A stretch of DNA of 64,000 nucleotides, taken from Tolumonas auensis DSM 9187. Its GTDB lineage: Bacteria; Pseudomonadota; Gammaproteobacteria; Enterobacterales; Aeromonadaceae. How positions within the stretch are numbered: the stretch's first letter is position 1; each line of letters starts with the position of its first letter. Below are positions 50,717 through 60,145 of the stretch, piece by piece. Below the pieces are notes generated by a model. It did not search any database. It was not told the DNA's origin and was given only the letters and a program-made list of their open reading frames with translations. The position numbers were made by a program, and so were the translations under genes. The DNA lies in the NCBI RefSeq assembly GCF_000023065.1, contig NC_012691.1, positions 668,501 through 732,500 on the forward strand, given 5' to 3'.

Positions 50717-51211
50717 CTACTGAGCCAGGCGGCGGGCCTGCCAGTAATAGCGTTGCCAGTACGGCTGGTTCAGATCGGAAATCATCACCCCTTTGCTGGT
50801 TGATGCATGCAGGAATTTATTTTTTTCCACCATTACCCCGACATGACGGGTTCGTTTCCCGATATGAAAAAAGACCAGATCACCGGGGCGCAACTGACGG
50901 GTGGAAATGGAACGTCCGAGCTGTGCCTGACTGCCGGTATCCCGCGGCAGCTGCATGGCGAACTGTTCACGAAAAGTGAGCTGAACAAAACCAGAACAAT
51001 CAACCCCCCAACGACTTTCCCCGCCATCCCGGTAGGGAACACCTTTCCATTCCTGATATTGCTCATACAGTGCTGAGCGTGCATAGGCCGGGTCGCTCAG
51101 TCCGGATGAGTAAGGTTCGGATATCTGACTCTGACAACCTGCCAGCAGCAACGCGGACAACATCAGCCAGAGCAGCAGAAACGGTGCCGGAGGGTGGTGC
51201 GGTGGATTCAT
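50717..51211 (-). CDS. nlpC: NlpC/P60-family lipoprotein endopeptidase
   Basis: A 164-residue lipoprotein: signal sequence with lipobox LLAGC (lipidated C26), then an NlpC/P60 domain with nucleophile C72 in WGVDCSGFVQLTFR and the His in TRHVGVMVE and LHASTSKGVM. Such enzymes cleave peptidoglycan stem peptides. It matches E. coli NlpC (154) through the ASTSKGVM and YWQARR C-terminus. Its start overlaps the stop of the YceB-like gene by four bases (ATGA), so the two are coupled. Confidence 0.9.
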   Translation of the reverse strand: MNPPHHPPAPFLLLWLMLSALLLAGCQSQISEPYSSGLSDPAYARSALYEQYQEWKGVPYRDGGESRWGVDCSGFVQLTFREQFAMQLPRDTGSQAQLGRSISTRQLRPGDLVFFHIGKRTRHVGVMVEKNKFLHASTSKGVMISDLNQPYWQRYYWQARRLAQ

Positions 51212-51765
51212 TCAACTGATCCTGCGTTATCGGTGTGGAGTCGTAATTTGCCCGGCAGAAGTTCAAACCGGGTGACATGCTGTTTCAGCCAGAGCTGTTC
51301 CTTATCCTGAGTATTAAGCTGATAGGCTGGCTGTTGTTCTAACCGGCTTTGTAATCCCTGCACCAGATAGCCAACCAGGGGGGCAAACTGTTGCTGAACT
51401 TCTGCTGGTTTAATTTCATAGCTGGTCAGTGTGAAATTGTCGAGATAGATAGCACCATTTTGTAAATGATATCGTGGCTTTGCCTCAAAATCGGCACGTA
51501 TCGTTCCATCTACTGCCGGTTTACCGGGTAAACTAAGAGTAAAGCGGCCATTACCCTGCACCTGGGCCATCCCGGCTTTTTGCCGGCCAAGACGAACTTG
51601 CATGGTGTCGATATTGACATCGACATCAAACAGGCCAGGCAGGCCATATTGCTGTTCATATTTGGCTTTTTGATTTACATACCGGGTAAGTTCTTGTTCT
51701 GTAATATCGATAGGGCCGCCGGTCTGGCTGCTGAGGGACAGAGTCAAAAGAAGAGCATGCAACAT
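51208..51765 (-). CDS. DUF1439 (YceB-like) exported protein
   Basis: A 185-residue protein with a short hydrophobic N-terminus (MLHALLLTLSLSSQTG) and the DUF1439 pattern (ITEQELTRYVNQK, VNIDTMQVRLGRQ, then a lipid-binding-like beta domain). E. coli YceB is a lipoprotein, but no lipobox cysteine is seen here, so it may be soluble and periplasmic. It is translationally coupled to nlpC. The function of the family is not known. Confidence 0.75.
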   Translation of the reverse strand: MLHALLLTLSLSSQTGGPIDITEQELTRYVNQKAKYEQQYGLPGLFDVDVNIDTMQVRLGRQKAGMAQVQGNGRFTLSLPGKPAVDGTIRADFEAKPRYHLQNGAIYLDNFTLTSYEIKPAEVQQQFAPLVGYLVQGLQSRLEQQPAYQLNTQDKEQLWLKQHVTRFELLPGKLRLHTDNAGSVE

Positions 51766-51853
51766 GATATCGCCTTATAAAATAACTTAAGTGCGGGCTC
51801 ATCATAGCATTCGTTGCACGTCATACCAGAGCGGGAAATATAAGGATAATTAA

Positions 51854-53329
51854 ATGCGGCCACAGATGACCTTGCTGGATGTGTTGTATAACTTATTCGG
51901 TTTTCTGGTGTTTGGTTTTTATGCCTTGCTGGTCGTTGGTGTCGTGCTCCGGGTTATCATGAAACGACGTCCGATCGGTGTCTCGCTGGCCTGGCTGGCA
52001 CTCATTCTGGCGATACCGGTCGTGGGGGTCTCCGCCTACCTGATCCTGGGAGAGATACGCTTAGGCCGGCGCAGGGCTAAGCTGGCTCAGGCTATGTACC
52101 GCCCTTATATCAGCTGGCTGCAGAATCTGGTCGCTGGTTTCCCGCATCAGCCGGTCATTCCGTCACCTAAAGCGAATCCTCTGGTTGCGTTGATTCAGTC
52201 CCGGCTTGGGATGCCACTGCTGGGCGGCAATCGTGTCACCTTACTTTCAGAGCCGGAAACGATACTGGATCAGCTGATAGCGGATATTCAGCAGGCAACG
52301 ATCTCCTGTTATCTGGAATTCTATATCTGGCAGGAAGGCGGACGTGCTGATGCGGTGGCAGAGGCACTGATCCAGGCTGTACGGCGCGGGGTAGATTGCC
52401 GGATTTTGCTGGATTCAGTCGGGAGTGCCGAATTTTTCGATACCGGCTGGCCGCGACGTTTGCGTGATGCCGGTGTCAGGATTGTGGAAGTGTTACCAGT
52501 AAAAACATGGCGGATGCCGCTGCATCGCCAGGATCTGCGTATGCACCGCAAGCTGGTGATTATTGATGAGCAGATTGCTTATACCGGTTCAATGAATCTG
52601 GTGGATCCGGAACTGTTTAAACAGTCCAGCGGTGTCGGGCAATGGATCGATGTCATGGTCCGTGTGATGGGGCCTGTCGTCTCGGTTATGTGGTCTCTGT
52701 TTGTGCGTGACTGGGAAATGGAAACGGGTGAACGGTTGCTGGATGCCCGGCCGCATGAGCCTGAATACTGGGTTGAGAAAGGGCATCATGTGCAACTGAT
52801 ACCGTCGGGCCCTTTTGTCGGCGGGGATTGTATCCAGCAGATCCTGCTGCAGGCGATCTATCAGGCTGAACACAGTCTGGTTCTGACCACGCCTTATTTT
52901 GTGCCGGATGATCCGCTGGTGGCTGCATTGCAGTCTGCTGCGGCCCGCGGAGTTTTAGTGCAGCTGATTATTCCTGAGCGTAATGATTCCCGTATGGTCA
53001 GTTTTGCCTGTAATGCATTTCTGGAGGAATTACTCGCCGCGGGTGTCGAAATATACCGTTTTCGTAAAGGGTTATTGCATACCAAAAGTGTGCTGGTAGA
53101 TGATGAGATCGCTCTGATTGGCACCGTAAATCTTGATCGTCGTAGCCTGTGGCTTAATTTTGAATCAACTTTATTGATAGATGATTACTCATTTGCAACT
53201 ATGCTAAAAGGGCTGCAACAGGATTATATTCAACAAGGAAAACGGCTGCGTCTGACGGAGTGGCGTGAGCGGTCATGGATACAACGTATGCTGGAAAATG
53301 TTTTCTATTTATTTAGTCCGCTGCTGTGA
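51854..53329 (+). CDS. cls: cardiolipin synthase (ClsA type)
   Basis: A 491-residue membrane enzyme (E. coli ClsA 486) that joins two phosphatidylglycerols to form cardiolipin. Two N-terminal transmembrane helices (about residues 8-30 and 40-60) are followed by two HKD phospholipase D motifs: HRKLVIIDEQIAYTGSMN and HTKSVLVDDEIALIGTVNLD. Both His and Lys residues are intact. The next gene on this strand starts about 60 bases on and encodes a DUF945 envelope protein. Confidence 0.95.
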   Translation: MRPQMTLLDVLYNLFGFLVFGFYALLVVGVVLRVIMKRRPIGVSLAWLALILAIPVVGVSAYLILGEIRLGRRRAKLAQAMYRPYISWLQNLVAGFPHQPVIPSPKANPLVALIQSRLGMPLLGGNRVTLLSEPETILDQLIADIQQATISCYLEFYIWQEGGRADAVAEALIQAVRRGVDCRILLDSVGSAEFFDTGWPRRLRDAGVRIVEVLPVKTWRMPLHRQDLRMHRKLVIIDEQIAYTGSMNLVDPELFKQSSGVGQWIDVMVRVMGPVVSVMWSLFVRDWEMETGERLLDARPHEPEYWVEKGHHVQLIPSGPFVGGDCIQQILLQAIYQAEHSLVLTTPYFVPDDPLVAALQSAAARGVLVQLIIPERNDSRMVSFACNAFLEELLAAGVEIYRFRKGLLHTKSVLVDDEIALIGTVNLDRRSLWLNFESTLLIDDYSFATMLKGLQQDYIQQGKRLRLTEWRERSWIQRMLENVFYLFSPLL

Positions 53330-53389
53330 TATTTGCGGGGCTGTGAGAGAGACTGGGATCGTGGAAAAAATAAAAAGAGGGATCACTTC

Positions 53390-54796
53390 ATGAGTTCAAA
53401 AATTATACTTACCGTTGTGGGGGTGGCTGTCGCCGGATGCGTAGCGGCGGCGGCATCCAGCTGGTATACCGCTCAGAAACTGGATGAATATGTTCAGGCC
53501 GGTGTTGAGCACATCAACCGCAGTCATGTGATGCGTGCCAGCTGGTATCCGAAATCATCGCTGCCGTTTTCCCGTGGTGGCGTCTTGCATCTGGTCGTCC
53601 TCAATGAGCAAATGCAGGAAAATCTGAAAGCCGGACCGGTGGATAGTGGTGATCCTGAATCGTTGCAGCGAGTGCAGGAACAGATGGCCGAGCCACTGCC
53701 AGAAGAAAAACAGAAACCGCTGGATCTGTTCATTAATGTTTCCAACAGCATGTTTCCGTTCATTGTCAAAGGTGAAGCCACGCTGGATATGTCCCGTGGT
53801 ACCGCAAGTGAATTAGTGCAACGGAAGGCGGTTCCGGTTTCATTACCTATTTCGATGACCTGGATATACAAAGCCTATAATCAGGATTTTAATCTGCAGC
53901 TTAGTATGGATCGCTGGTCTGTCACACAGCCGGAACAGAACGTAAATGTGGGGGCTGCCGAAGTATCGCTGGATGGCGACATGCGTGAAGAGCTGGAGCT
54001 CAATTATGCCTGGGAGGGGGTAACCGCCACCAGTAAACAGCCGGGACAGAGTGAGCTGGAGATCATGCCGCTGGATGGCATTGCATTGTTACGTAATTTT
54101 TCCGGCATCTGGATTTCGCCGGAGGGGCATATGCAGCTGAATGGCATACGTTCTTCTGGTGCCGATGGTAAAGTAGAAATGGGACAGTTACGGTTTGATA
54201 CCGTTATGGATGAATCACCTTCCGAAACTGGCATCACGCTGAACATGAAGCAACGGATTTCGCTGTCCAAGCTTTATCTTGATACGCAGCAGGAACGCTT
54301 CAATATTGATGATTTTTCGCTGGGACTGAATTTTTCCGGATTGAACAAGCAGGGGATGGAAGAACTTGCTCAGCTGGCTCAGGCCGAAACCCCGGATTTT
54401 ATTAAAATGATGGCGAGTCTCAATAAGATCACGACCAAAACGATGCGGCTTGAACTTGCCCCGAGCAGTATGAAGCTCAATAACGGGATGGTCACCGCCA
54501 GCGGTAAACTGGAGTCACTGCCGTTTGAAGTCGAACAGCTGATGCGGGCCAGTGCAGCGGATACGCCCAATCCGCTCAGATATATGCTGCAGGGTGATTT
54601 GACTATTGCGGCTGAGTCGAAGGCCGTACTTGCCTTGCCGGCAGAGATGCGCCAGCAGTTGGCCACATACCAGCAGCAGGGATTTATCAGCACAGCCAGT
54701 ACCGGCCTGAGCAGTAATATGCAGTTACGCGGCGGGGAACTGACGGCTAACGGTCAGGTTATCCCGTTGCAAGACCTCCGGACTCAGAGTGAATAA
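53390..54796 (+). CDS. DUF945 (YdgA-like) membrane-anchored protein, first paralogue
   Basis: A 468-residue protein with a single N-terminal hydrophobic anchor (about residues 4-22). The rest is a large beta-rich periplasmic domain of the YdgA/DUF945 family. The start M at 53390 follows AAGAGGG, better than the frame start at 53333. A near neighbour of the same family lies downstream (54897), so the pair arose by duplication. The family's role is unknown, though a link to envelope or motility functions has been proposed for others. Confidence 0.7.
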   Translation: MSSKIILTVVGVAVAGCVAAAASSWYTAQKLDEYVQAGVEHINRSHVMRASWYPKSSLPFSRGGVLHLVVLNEQMQENLKAGPVDSGDPESLQRVQEQMAEPLPEEKQKPLDLFINVSNSMFPFIVKGEATLDMSRGTASELVQRKAVPVSLPISMTWIYKAYNQDFNLQLSMDRWSVTQPEQNVNVGAAEVSLDGDMREELELNYAWEGVTATSKQPGQSELEIMPLDGIALLRNFSGIWISPEGHMQLNGIRSSGADGKVEMGQLRFDTVMDESPSETGITLNMKQRISLSKLYLDTQQERFNIDDFSLGLNFSGLNKQGMEELAQLAQAETPDFIKMMASLNKITTKTMRLELAPSSMKLNNGMVTASGKLESLPFEVEQLMRASAADTPNPLRYMLQGDLTIAAESKAVLALPAEMRQQLATYQQQGFISTASTGLSSNMQLRGGELTANGQVIPLQDLRTQSE

Positions 54797-54896
54797 CTTT
54801 CAGACTTTAGTCTCAATGTCATAGCTTTGTAATATCACTCCTTTATGGTGCTGCCGGGCAAGAGTTGTCTGGCTCTGCATCATAAAGGAAGTGCAC

Positions 54897-56207
54897 ATGC
54901 ATAAATACCTCAAATGGATGTTTCTGCCGGTTGGCGGCGCTCTGTTATTCCTGCTGGCAATGACCTGGTTTACGGGCTATCAGGTTGATCGCCGGTTAGC
55001 TGATTGGTTGGTGAGTGCCGGTAAAACGCCAGGCATTGCGACCAGCTGGTTTGATCAGGAAAAGAGTCTTTTCACACGCAAGGCGGAGCTGCATCTGCTG
55101 ATTGCCGAACCCGCGCAGTTACTCACTATTTCCCCCTCTCTGAACGGCGATAATCAGCTCCGGAACTGGTTACAACAACAGGGTACTCTGGAGTTGTATA
55201 TCGAATTGCAGCATTCGATTTTCCCTGGTTTTATTCAGGGGAAAGCCCGTATCAATATGCAACGCGGCTCGTTTGCTAATCTTCCTGAAAAACTGAATAT
55301 TCCTCATGATATCTATTGGAAAATTAACAGCTATACCGGTGATATCGTTGCCGGCCTGAATATGGAGCAGTGGAACTGGTTGCGTGATGAACAGACTTGG
55401 CTGGTTTCTCCGCTGAATATACAGGCAAAGCTCTCCGGCACAGAACAGATCGATCTTGCTGTGGTATGGCAGGGCATGGAATGGCGCGACGACAGAAACA
55501 GCGAGCAAGGCAAGCTGTCGAATCTGACACTGGAAAGCAAACTGACGGTCAATGATGGCCTGTGGCTGATGCCGCAGGCAAAACTGGATCTGGAACAGCT
55601 GGAGTTACGTCAGCCCGATCGTCAGTTGCAGCTGAAACAGTGGCACTGGCTGGCGGATATCCGGGAAAATCGTGATGGCCTGCTGAGTGTGGTTGATGTG
55701 AATAGTCACTCGGATATTCAAAGCCTGTCTTATAGCAGCCCGCAGAATGATTATCAGCTCAGTGAGCTTAAAACCGGGTTTGCCCTGGGGGGCGTTAACC
55801 GCGAGGGGGTTGAAGCTTTACTGATGAATTCAGGGCTGGATGCAGACAATATCGCGAAGTGGAAAGCCGGACTTAATCTGATTACCCGCAGTGGTGTTCA
55901 TTTTCGGTTAGACCCCTTTAATCTGCAACTGAATCGCCAGCCGGTTAAAATTCATGGCGAATTGACGACCCGGCCATTTGATATTTCGCAGGTGCATGAG
56001 GTGGCGTCGATGCGCTCGCTGCTGCAGGGTGATCTATCGGTAGAAATAGCGCAGACACTGGCGCAGCAGTTTACTTCCGTTGCCGGTACATTGCCGGATT
56101 TACTCTCTGACGGGTATCTGGAACAGGATATGGCAGGGCATATCTCAACGAAGATCCGCATGGTAAACGGTAAGCTGTCAGCGAATGGGGTAGCAGTGCC
56201 TTATTGA
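54897..56207 (+). CDS. DUF945-like membrane-anchored protein, second paralogue
   Basis: A 436-residue protein with an N-terminal anchor (WMFLPVGGALLFLLAMTWFT) and a periplasmic region resembling the preceding gene: similar PG-IATSWF and LNMEQWNW-like segments and a C-terminal DISQVHEVAS stretch. Similarity to the first paralogue is moderate. The ATG at 54897 is favoured by AAGGAA upstream over the GTG at 54891. It ends with its own terminator, so the two paralogues may be transcribed together. Function unknown. Confidence 0.65.
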   Translation: MHKYLKWMFLPVGGALLFLLAMTWFTGYQVDRRLADWLVSAGKTPGIATSWFDQEKSLFTRKAELHLLIAEPAQLLTISPSLNGDNQLRNWLQQQGTLELYIELQHSIFPGFIQGKARINMQRGSFANLPEKLNIPHDIYWKINSYTGDIVAGLNMEQWNWLRDEQTWLVSPLNIQAKLSGTEQIDLAVVWQGMEWRDDRNSEQGKLSNLTLESKLTVNDGLWLMPQAKLDLEQLELRQPDRQLQLKQWHWLADIRENRDGLLSVVDVNSHSDIQSLSYSSPQNDYQLSELKTGFALGGVNREGVEALLMNSGLDADNIAKWKAGLNLITRSGVHFRLDPFNLQLNRQPVKIHGELTTRPFDISQVHEVASMRSLLQGDLSVEIAQTLAQQFTSVAGTLPDLLSDGYLEQDMAGHISTKIRMVNGKLSANGVAVPY

Positions 56208-56227
56208 TCGGGAGCTGCAGAAACAAA

Positions 56228-56258
56228 ACGGCGGAGCTTGAACTCCGCCGTTGTTTTT
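56228..56258. terminator. terminator for the second DUF945 gene, also near purU
   Basis: ACGGCGGAG-CTTGAA-CTCCGCCGT followed by TTGTTTTTT. It abuts the stop codon of the convergent purU gene. Confidence 0.85.
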
Positions 56259-57094
56259 TATTTGAAGACGACAGTCCGGTTACCGTAAACAAAGACACGT
56301 TCTTCGGATACGGATGTTAATGCCTGATTCAGCACGGAACGTTCACCATCACGACCGGCTTTCGCCATATCTTCAGCGGAGAAGTTGTGGTCAACCCGGA
56401 TCACGCCTTGTTCAATGATCGGACCTTCATCCAGATCATTCGTTACAAAGTGGGCGGTTGCCCCGATGATTTTCACACCCCGATCAAATGCCTGCTGGTA
56501 AGGACGGGCACCGATAAAGGCTGGCAGGAATGAGTGATGGATGTTGATGATACGGTATGGGTATGACGCCACAAAACCGGGTGTCAGTACGCGCATATAT
56601 TTAGCCAGCACGACATATTCCGGTGCATATTCGTCAATAATGACGCGCATTTTGGCTTCATGTTCTTCACGGCTCAGACCTTCGTGGCCGACGTGATGGA
56701 ACGGAATATTGAATTTGCCGGTCAGGTCGGCCAGCACATTGTAGTTACCAATGACTGCAACCACATCAAGGTTCAGCGCGCCTTCGTAACATTTCATCAG
56801 AATGTCACCCAGGCAATGAGCCTCTTTGGTCACCATGATCACGACACGTTTTTTACCGGCCGGAACTAAACGGCGTTTGGAACCCGGTGGCAGAGCATCG
56901 TCCAGATCTCCCAGCAACGTTTCGTCATTAAAACGTCCTTCGAGCTCTGTACGCATGAAGAAACGTCCTTCCACATGATCCACGAACTCGTCGTTTTTAA
57001 TGATGTTCAGCTGGTGCTTGTAGCAGATATAAGTAATTTTTGCGATCAGACCCTGAGCATCAGGGCAGTCAGTCAGAAGGATCTTACGTTTCAT
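56258..57094 (-). CDS. purU: formyltetrahydrofolate deformylase
   Basis: A 278-residue enzyme (E. coli PurU 280) that hydrolyses 10-formyltetrahydrofolate to release formate and free tetrahydrofolate. The first 85 residues form an ACT regulatory domain (ILLTDCPDAQGLIAKIT). The C-terminal formyltransferase domain has IINIHHSFLPAFIGARPY and the catalytic Asp region TNDLDEGPIIEQ. The start at 57094 is chosen because MKRKILLTD is the family N-terminus; the frame extends to 57139. Confidence 0.95.
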   Translation of the reverse strand: MKRKILLTDCPDAQGLIAKITYICYKHQLNIIKNDEFVDHVEGRFFMRTELEGRFNDETLLGDLDDALPPGSKRRLVPAGKKRVVIMVTKEAHCLGDILMKCYEGALNLDVVAVIGNYNVLADLTGKFNIPFHHVGHEGLSREEHEAKMRVIIDEYAPEYVVLAKYMRVLTPGFVASYPYRIINIHHSFLPAFIGARPYQQAFDRGVKIIGATAHFVTNDLDEGPIIEQGVIRVDHNFSAEDMAKAGRDGERSVLNQALTSVSEERVFVYGNRTVVFK

Positions 57095-57279
57095 CCCCGG
57101 GTATTCCTTGGAAAAGGGTCGCGACCAATAATGGCGCAATACTATGCCATAAAACGATCGGCATATCAGCGAAAAATCCCGTAATCATCCGGAATTCATC
57201 GGGCGCATGTGCCGGTAGGTGAAGTAAACAAGATACGTTATTATTTAGATGGGTTCTTATAGTTGGATGAGAGGCTATT

Positions 57280-57882
57280 ATGTCTGCTGAAATGAATACG
57301 GATTTACGGTTTAAGCGCACTATCGCCGCCTTTGATCAGGCCAATGCGCATGATCCGCGTCAGGAATCAGACGAAAACGGTCAGACCGTTGCTTACGAAG
57401 TCTTATATGCCAGCCGTATGAGCCGGATGTTGCAGGCGTTTTGTCCGCAGGCATCAGAAGCATTACAGCTGGCAGCCCGCAGTCAGCATATCGAACGCTG
57501 GAGCTTGCCCCGTGATCACTATTCGCTCGATCGCAAAGGGTATCTGCAATGGCGCAGCGATCTGAAATTACGCCATGCTGCCCGGGCAACCGAAATCATG
57601 CTGGCGGAAGGGTATGACTCCGCGATGTGTGAACGGGTGGCGGCATTACTGAAAAAAGAGAAGATGAAAAGCGATGAGGAGAGCCAGACACTGGAAGATG
57701 TGATTTGTCTGGTTTTCCTGCAGTATTATTTCGCTGAATTTACCAAGGCGCATGATGAAGCCAAACTGATTGATATTCTGCAGAAAACCTGGCGTAAAAT
57801 GTCAGATGCAGGTCACGAGGCAGCGCTGAGTTTGCCGTTGCCGGATGAGCAGAAAGCGCTGGTCGCAAAAGCACTGGCATGA
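57280..57882 (+). CDS. DUF4202 family protein
   Basis: A 200-residue soluble protein that I recognise as DUF4202. It carries conserved His residues in the AARSQHIERWSLPRDHYSLDR and LRHAARATEIMLAEG segments and a RVAALLKKE tract; the His/Asp-rich pattern suggests an HD-like metal hydrolase, which is inference. It is divergent from purU and starts about 67 bases before the LEA14-like lipoprotein gene. No function is known to me. Confidence 0.7.
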   Translation: MSAEMNTDLRFKRTIAAFDQANAHDPRQESDENGQTVAYEVLYASRMSRMLQAFCPQASEALQLAARSQHIERWSLPRDHYSLDRKGYLQWRSDLKLRHAARATEIMLAEGYDSAMCERVAALLKKEKMKSDEESQTLEDVICLVFLQYYFAEFTKAHDEAKLIDILQKTWRKMSDAGHEAALSLPLPDEQKALVAKALA

Positions 57883-57949
57883 CGGGTGTGACAGTCAGGC
57901 CGGGATGTTGTAAACAAAAAAACAAAGTTGTAATAACAGGAGTAGTGGT

Positions 57950-58423
57950 ATGTTGAAGTGGTGCCGATATGTGCTGGCCGGAGTAGCGTTAACGCTTGCG
58001 GGCTGTGCCGCATTGCAGCCGAAACTGGAAACGCCGACCGTGGCAGTGAATTCAGTGAAGGTACTGCCGGGGCAGGGGCTGAATATGCGTTTTCTGATTG
58101 GTCTGCATGTACAGAACCCGAATGCGATCCCACTGCCGATCCGTGGTGTGAATTACACCGTGGCCTTGTCTGGTCAGCAGGTGGTATCCGGTAACAGCCA
58201 GAATCAGCCGACTATTCCGGCTCATGGCGAGCAGGATGTGGAAATCGAAGCAGTGGCTGATCTGATGAATGGACTGTCGCTGGCCAATGCTCTGCTGAGC
58301 AATCCGCTGCAGCAGGAAGTGCCGTATGCGGTGAAAGCATCGGTCGATGTTGGCGCTTTCCTGCCAAACATTCCTGTGTGGAAGAATGGTACGGTTAACC
58401 TGGCCACCGGTGCTATTCGTTAA
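57950..58423 (+). CDS. LEA14-type (WHy-domain) lipoprotein
   Basis: A 157-residue lipoprotein with lipobox LTLAGC (lipidated C19) and a late-embryogenesis-abundant-like beta domain: ETPTVAVNSVKVLP, LIGLHVQNPNAIPLPIRGVNY and SGQQVVSGNSQNQPTIPAHG. Bacterial members resemble plant LEA14 and are linked to stress, but a molecular role is not established. It follows the DUF4202 gene by 67 bases, with a GGAG sequence before the ATG. An inverted repeat follows. Confidence 0.82.
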   Translation: MLKWCRYVLAGVALTLAGCAALQPKLETPTVAVNSVKVLPGQGLNMRFLIGLHVQNPNAIPLPIRGVNYTVALSGQQVVSGNSQNQPTIPAHGEQDVEIEAVADLMNGLSLANALLSNPLQQEVPYAVKASVDVGAFLPNIPVWKNGTVNLATGAIR

Positions 58424-58438
58424 TTTCTGCTTAATTTG

Positions 58439-58468
58439 CTGCCCGGACAAGAACACGTCCGGGCAGCG
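58439..58468. repeat. perfect 11-base inverted repeat after the LEA14-like gene
   Basis: GCTGCCCGGAC and GTCCGGGCAGC flank an eight-base loop. It forms a very stable hairpin with no T run, between convergent genes. It may limit mRNA decay or act as a weak bidirectional terminator. Confidence 0.7.
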
Positions 58469-58504
58469 TCTTAGCCATTAATCAACATGGCTATCGGCAG
58501 AATA

Positions 58505-58966
58505 TCAGCAGTATTCGCCTTCAATCAGAAACTCATCAATAGTATCGGCAAATTCAGGCCATAACTCTTCCGGCACCGCCGCTTCAGGATCATCTTCGTT
58601 ATCACCGTAGTCGTTCCAGAAATAGCTGCGCAGTGCGTTGGCAAACTCGTCATCGATTTCTGCCAGTTGTGCCAGTGTGCCGAACCAGACAATGCGACGC
58701 AGGCTGTCGGTGAGATCGTTTAACTGTTCTGCCAGAACGGTGTCATCGTGACTTTGTTCTATCAGCAGCTCAAAGCGTTCCCGGGCACTTTCAGCCTGCT
58801 CTTCATCCAGTTCACCGGCATCTGCCAGCAGATAGATATATTCATTCAGTAAATATTCGATCAGGTCATCGCGGCTATGAAACCAATGCCACTGGCTACC
58901 TCTGTTACCCAGCAATGAAGCGTCAAATGAGCTGTCAACGTGGCAAATTGCCCATTGATTTTCCAT
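58505..58966 (-). CDS. unrecognised acidic 153-residue protein
   Basis: I do not recognise a family. It is soluble, has no signal peptide, and is strongly acidic (rich in Asp and Glu, with DDEFAN, GDNEDDPEAA and TIDEFLIEGEYC). Predicted helices dominate (EYLLNEYIYLLADAGELDEEQAESARERFELL). Four Trp-rich segments near the N-terminus and middle could form a hydrophobic core. Acidic proteins of this size often act as inhibitors or mimic nucleic acid, but nothing here shows that. It converges on the lipoprotein gene. Confidence 0.7.
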   Translation of the reverse strand: MENQWAICHVDSSFDASLLGNRGSQWHWFHSRDDLIEYLLNEYIYLLADAGELDEEQAESARERFELLIEQSHDDTVLAEQLNDLTDSLRRIVWFGTLAQLAEIDDEFANALRSYFWNDYGDNEDDPEAAVPEELWPEFADTIDEFLIEGEYC

Positions 58967-59068
58967 CTTGTTTTCTCCGGTAAATAGGGTCGGGGGGATT
59001 GGTGCAATCAGACTACGGTGGAATATAAAGTATTTTCACCGTGGTCTCTATGCTGTTGTCCTGCTGGA

Positions 59069-59992
59069 TCAGTATCCGCGGTGGCGATCGACTTTGCCTG
59101 CCACCGGATTTCCGCTGGCCAGTGCCTGCATATTGGCGGCAATTTGTGCCACCGCTTCTCCGGGGATGGTATCCGCGGCGACATGGGGTGTGATCAGTAC
59201 GGACGGATGCTGCCAGAATGGATGCGCTGCCGGTAACGGCTCTTCCGCAAACACATCCAGCAGCACAAAGCGCAGATGCTGCTGATTCAGTAAATCAAGC
59301 AGGGCATCCTGATCGATCAGTGTACCGCGTCCGGCATTGATCAGCGCGGCATCTTTGGGCAGTAAGGCCAGACGCTGTGCATTCAGCAGGTGCTGTGTTT
59401 CAGTGGTGGAAGGCAAGACACTGAACAGGACATCGGTTTCCTGCAGCAAAGCATCCAGCGCGGCACAACCATGCACACAACGGACATTGTCGATCGTTCT
59501 TGGTTGCCGGCTCCAGCCGCTGACCGGATAACCCAGTTGCGCCAGATTCTGCGCGACCTGCATACCCAGCTGACCCAGCCCCAGAATGGTGACCCGGGTG
59601 TCTTTCGCCAGACGGGTGGGTTGTGGCTGCCAGACTCCGGCCTGCTGCTGCCGGCGATAAATATCCATCTGCCGCTGATAGTGCAGCAAACCATAGAGCG
59701 CATATTCGGTCATCTGCTGTGCCATACCGGCATCGGTCAGCCGGATAATAGTGACATGTTCCGGGATGTCATCCCGTTGCAGAAATTTATCTACTCCTGC
59801 ACCCAGCGTAAAAATAACCTGCAGATTAGGAAAGCGACGGAAGAAATTGACCGGTGGTTTCCAGGCAACGACATGTGTCACCGCTTCGGCATTGATCTCT
59901 TGTGGCCAGCAGGCAATTGACCAATCAGGCAGCGCTTCTTGCAGCAGATGGTGATAATGATCCTGTTGCTCAGGAGAGTAGAGATAGAGCAT
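59069..59992 (-). CDS. ghrA: glyoxylate/hydroxypyruvate reductase (GhrA type)
   Basis: A 307-residue D-2-hydroxyacid dehydrogenase (E. coli GhrA 312). The NAD(P)-binding loop is LGLGQLGMQVAQNLAQLG, with the substrate Arg and catalytic Glu in INAGRGTLIDQ and DVFAEEPLP. The catalytic His lies in ITPHVAADT. The C-terminus VDRHRGY matches GhrA. It reduces glyoxylate and hydroxypyruvate. It is monocistronic and upstream of the exopolysaccharide-like locus on the other strand. Confidence 0.82.
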   Translation of the reverse strand: MLYLYSPEQQDHYHHLLQEALPDWSIACWPQEINAEAVTHVVAWKPPVNFFRRFPNLQVIFTLGAGVDKFLQRDDIPEHVTIIRLTDAGMAQQMTEYALYGLLHYQRQMDIYRRQQQAGVWQPQPTRLAKDTRVTILGLGQLGMQVAQNLAQLGYPVSGWSRQPRTIDNVRCVHGCAALDALLQETDVLFSVLPSTTETQHLLNAQRLALLPKDAALINAGRGTLIDQDALLDLLNQQHLRFVLLDVFAEEPLPAAHPFWQHPSVLITPHVAADTIPGEAVAQIAANMQALASGNPVAGKVDRHRGY

Positions 59993-60145
59993 GGACTGAT
60001 CCTCATGATCGGGTAATCAATTGAATTATAAAAACATAACCATCACGACAGTTTCATTCATGATTTTACATATTTAATGTATTCCTAATGACCTTTATTG
60101 ATATATTTAATGGTTTCTTAAATCTATCTTTTATATTAGGTGAAA

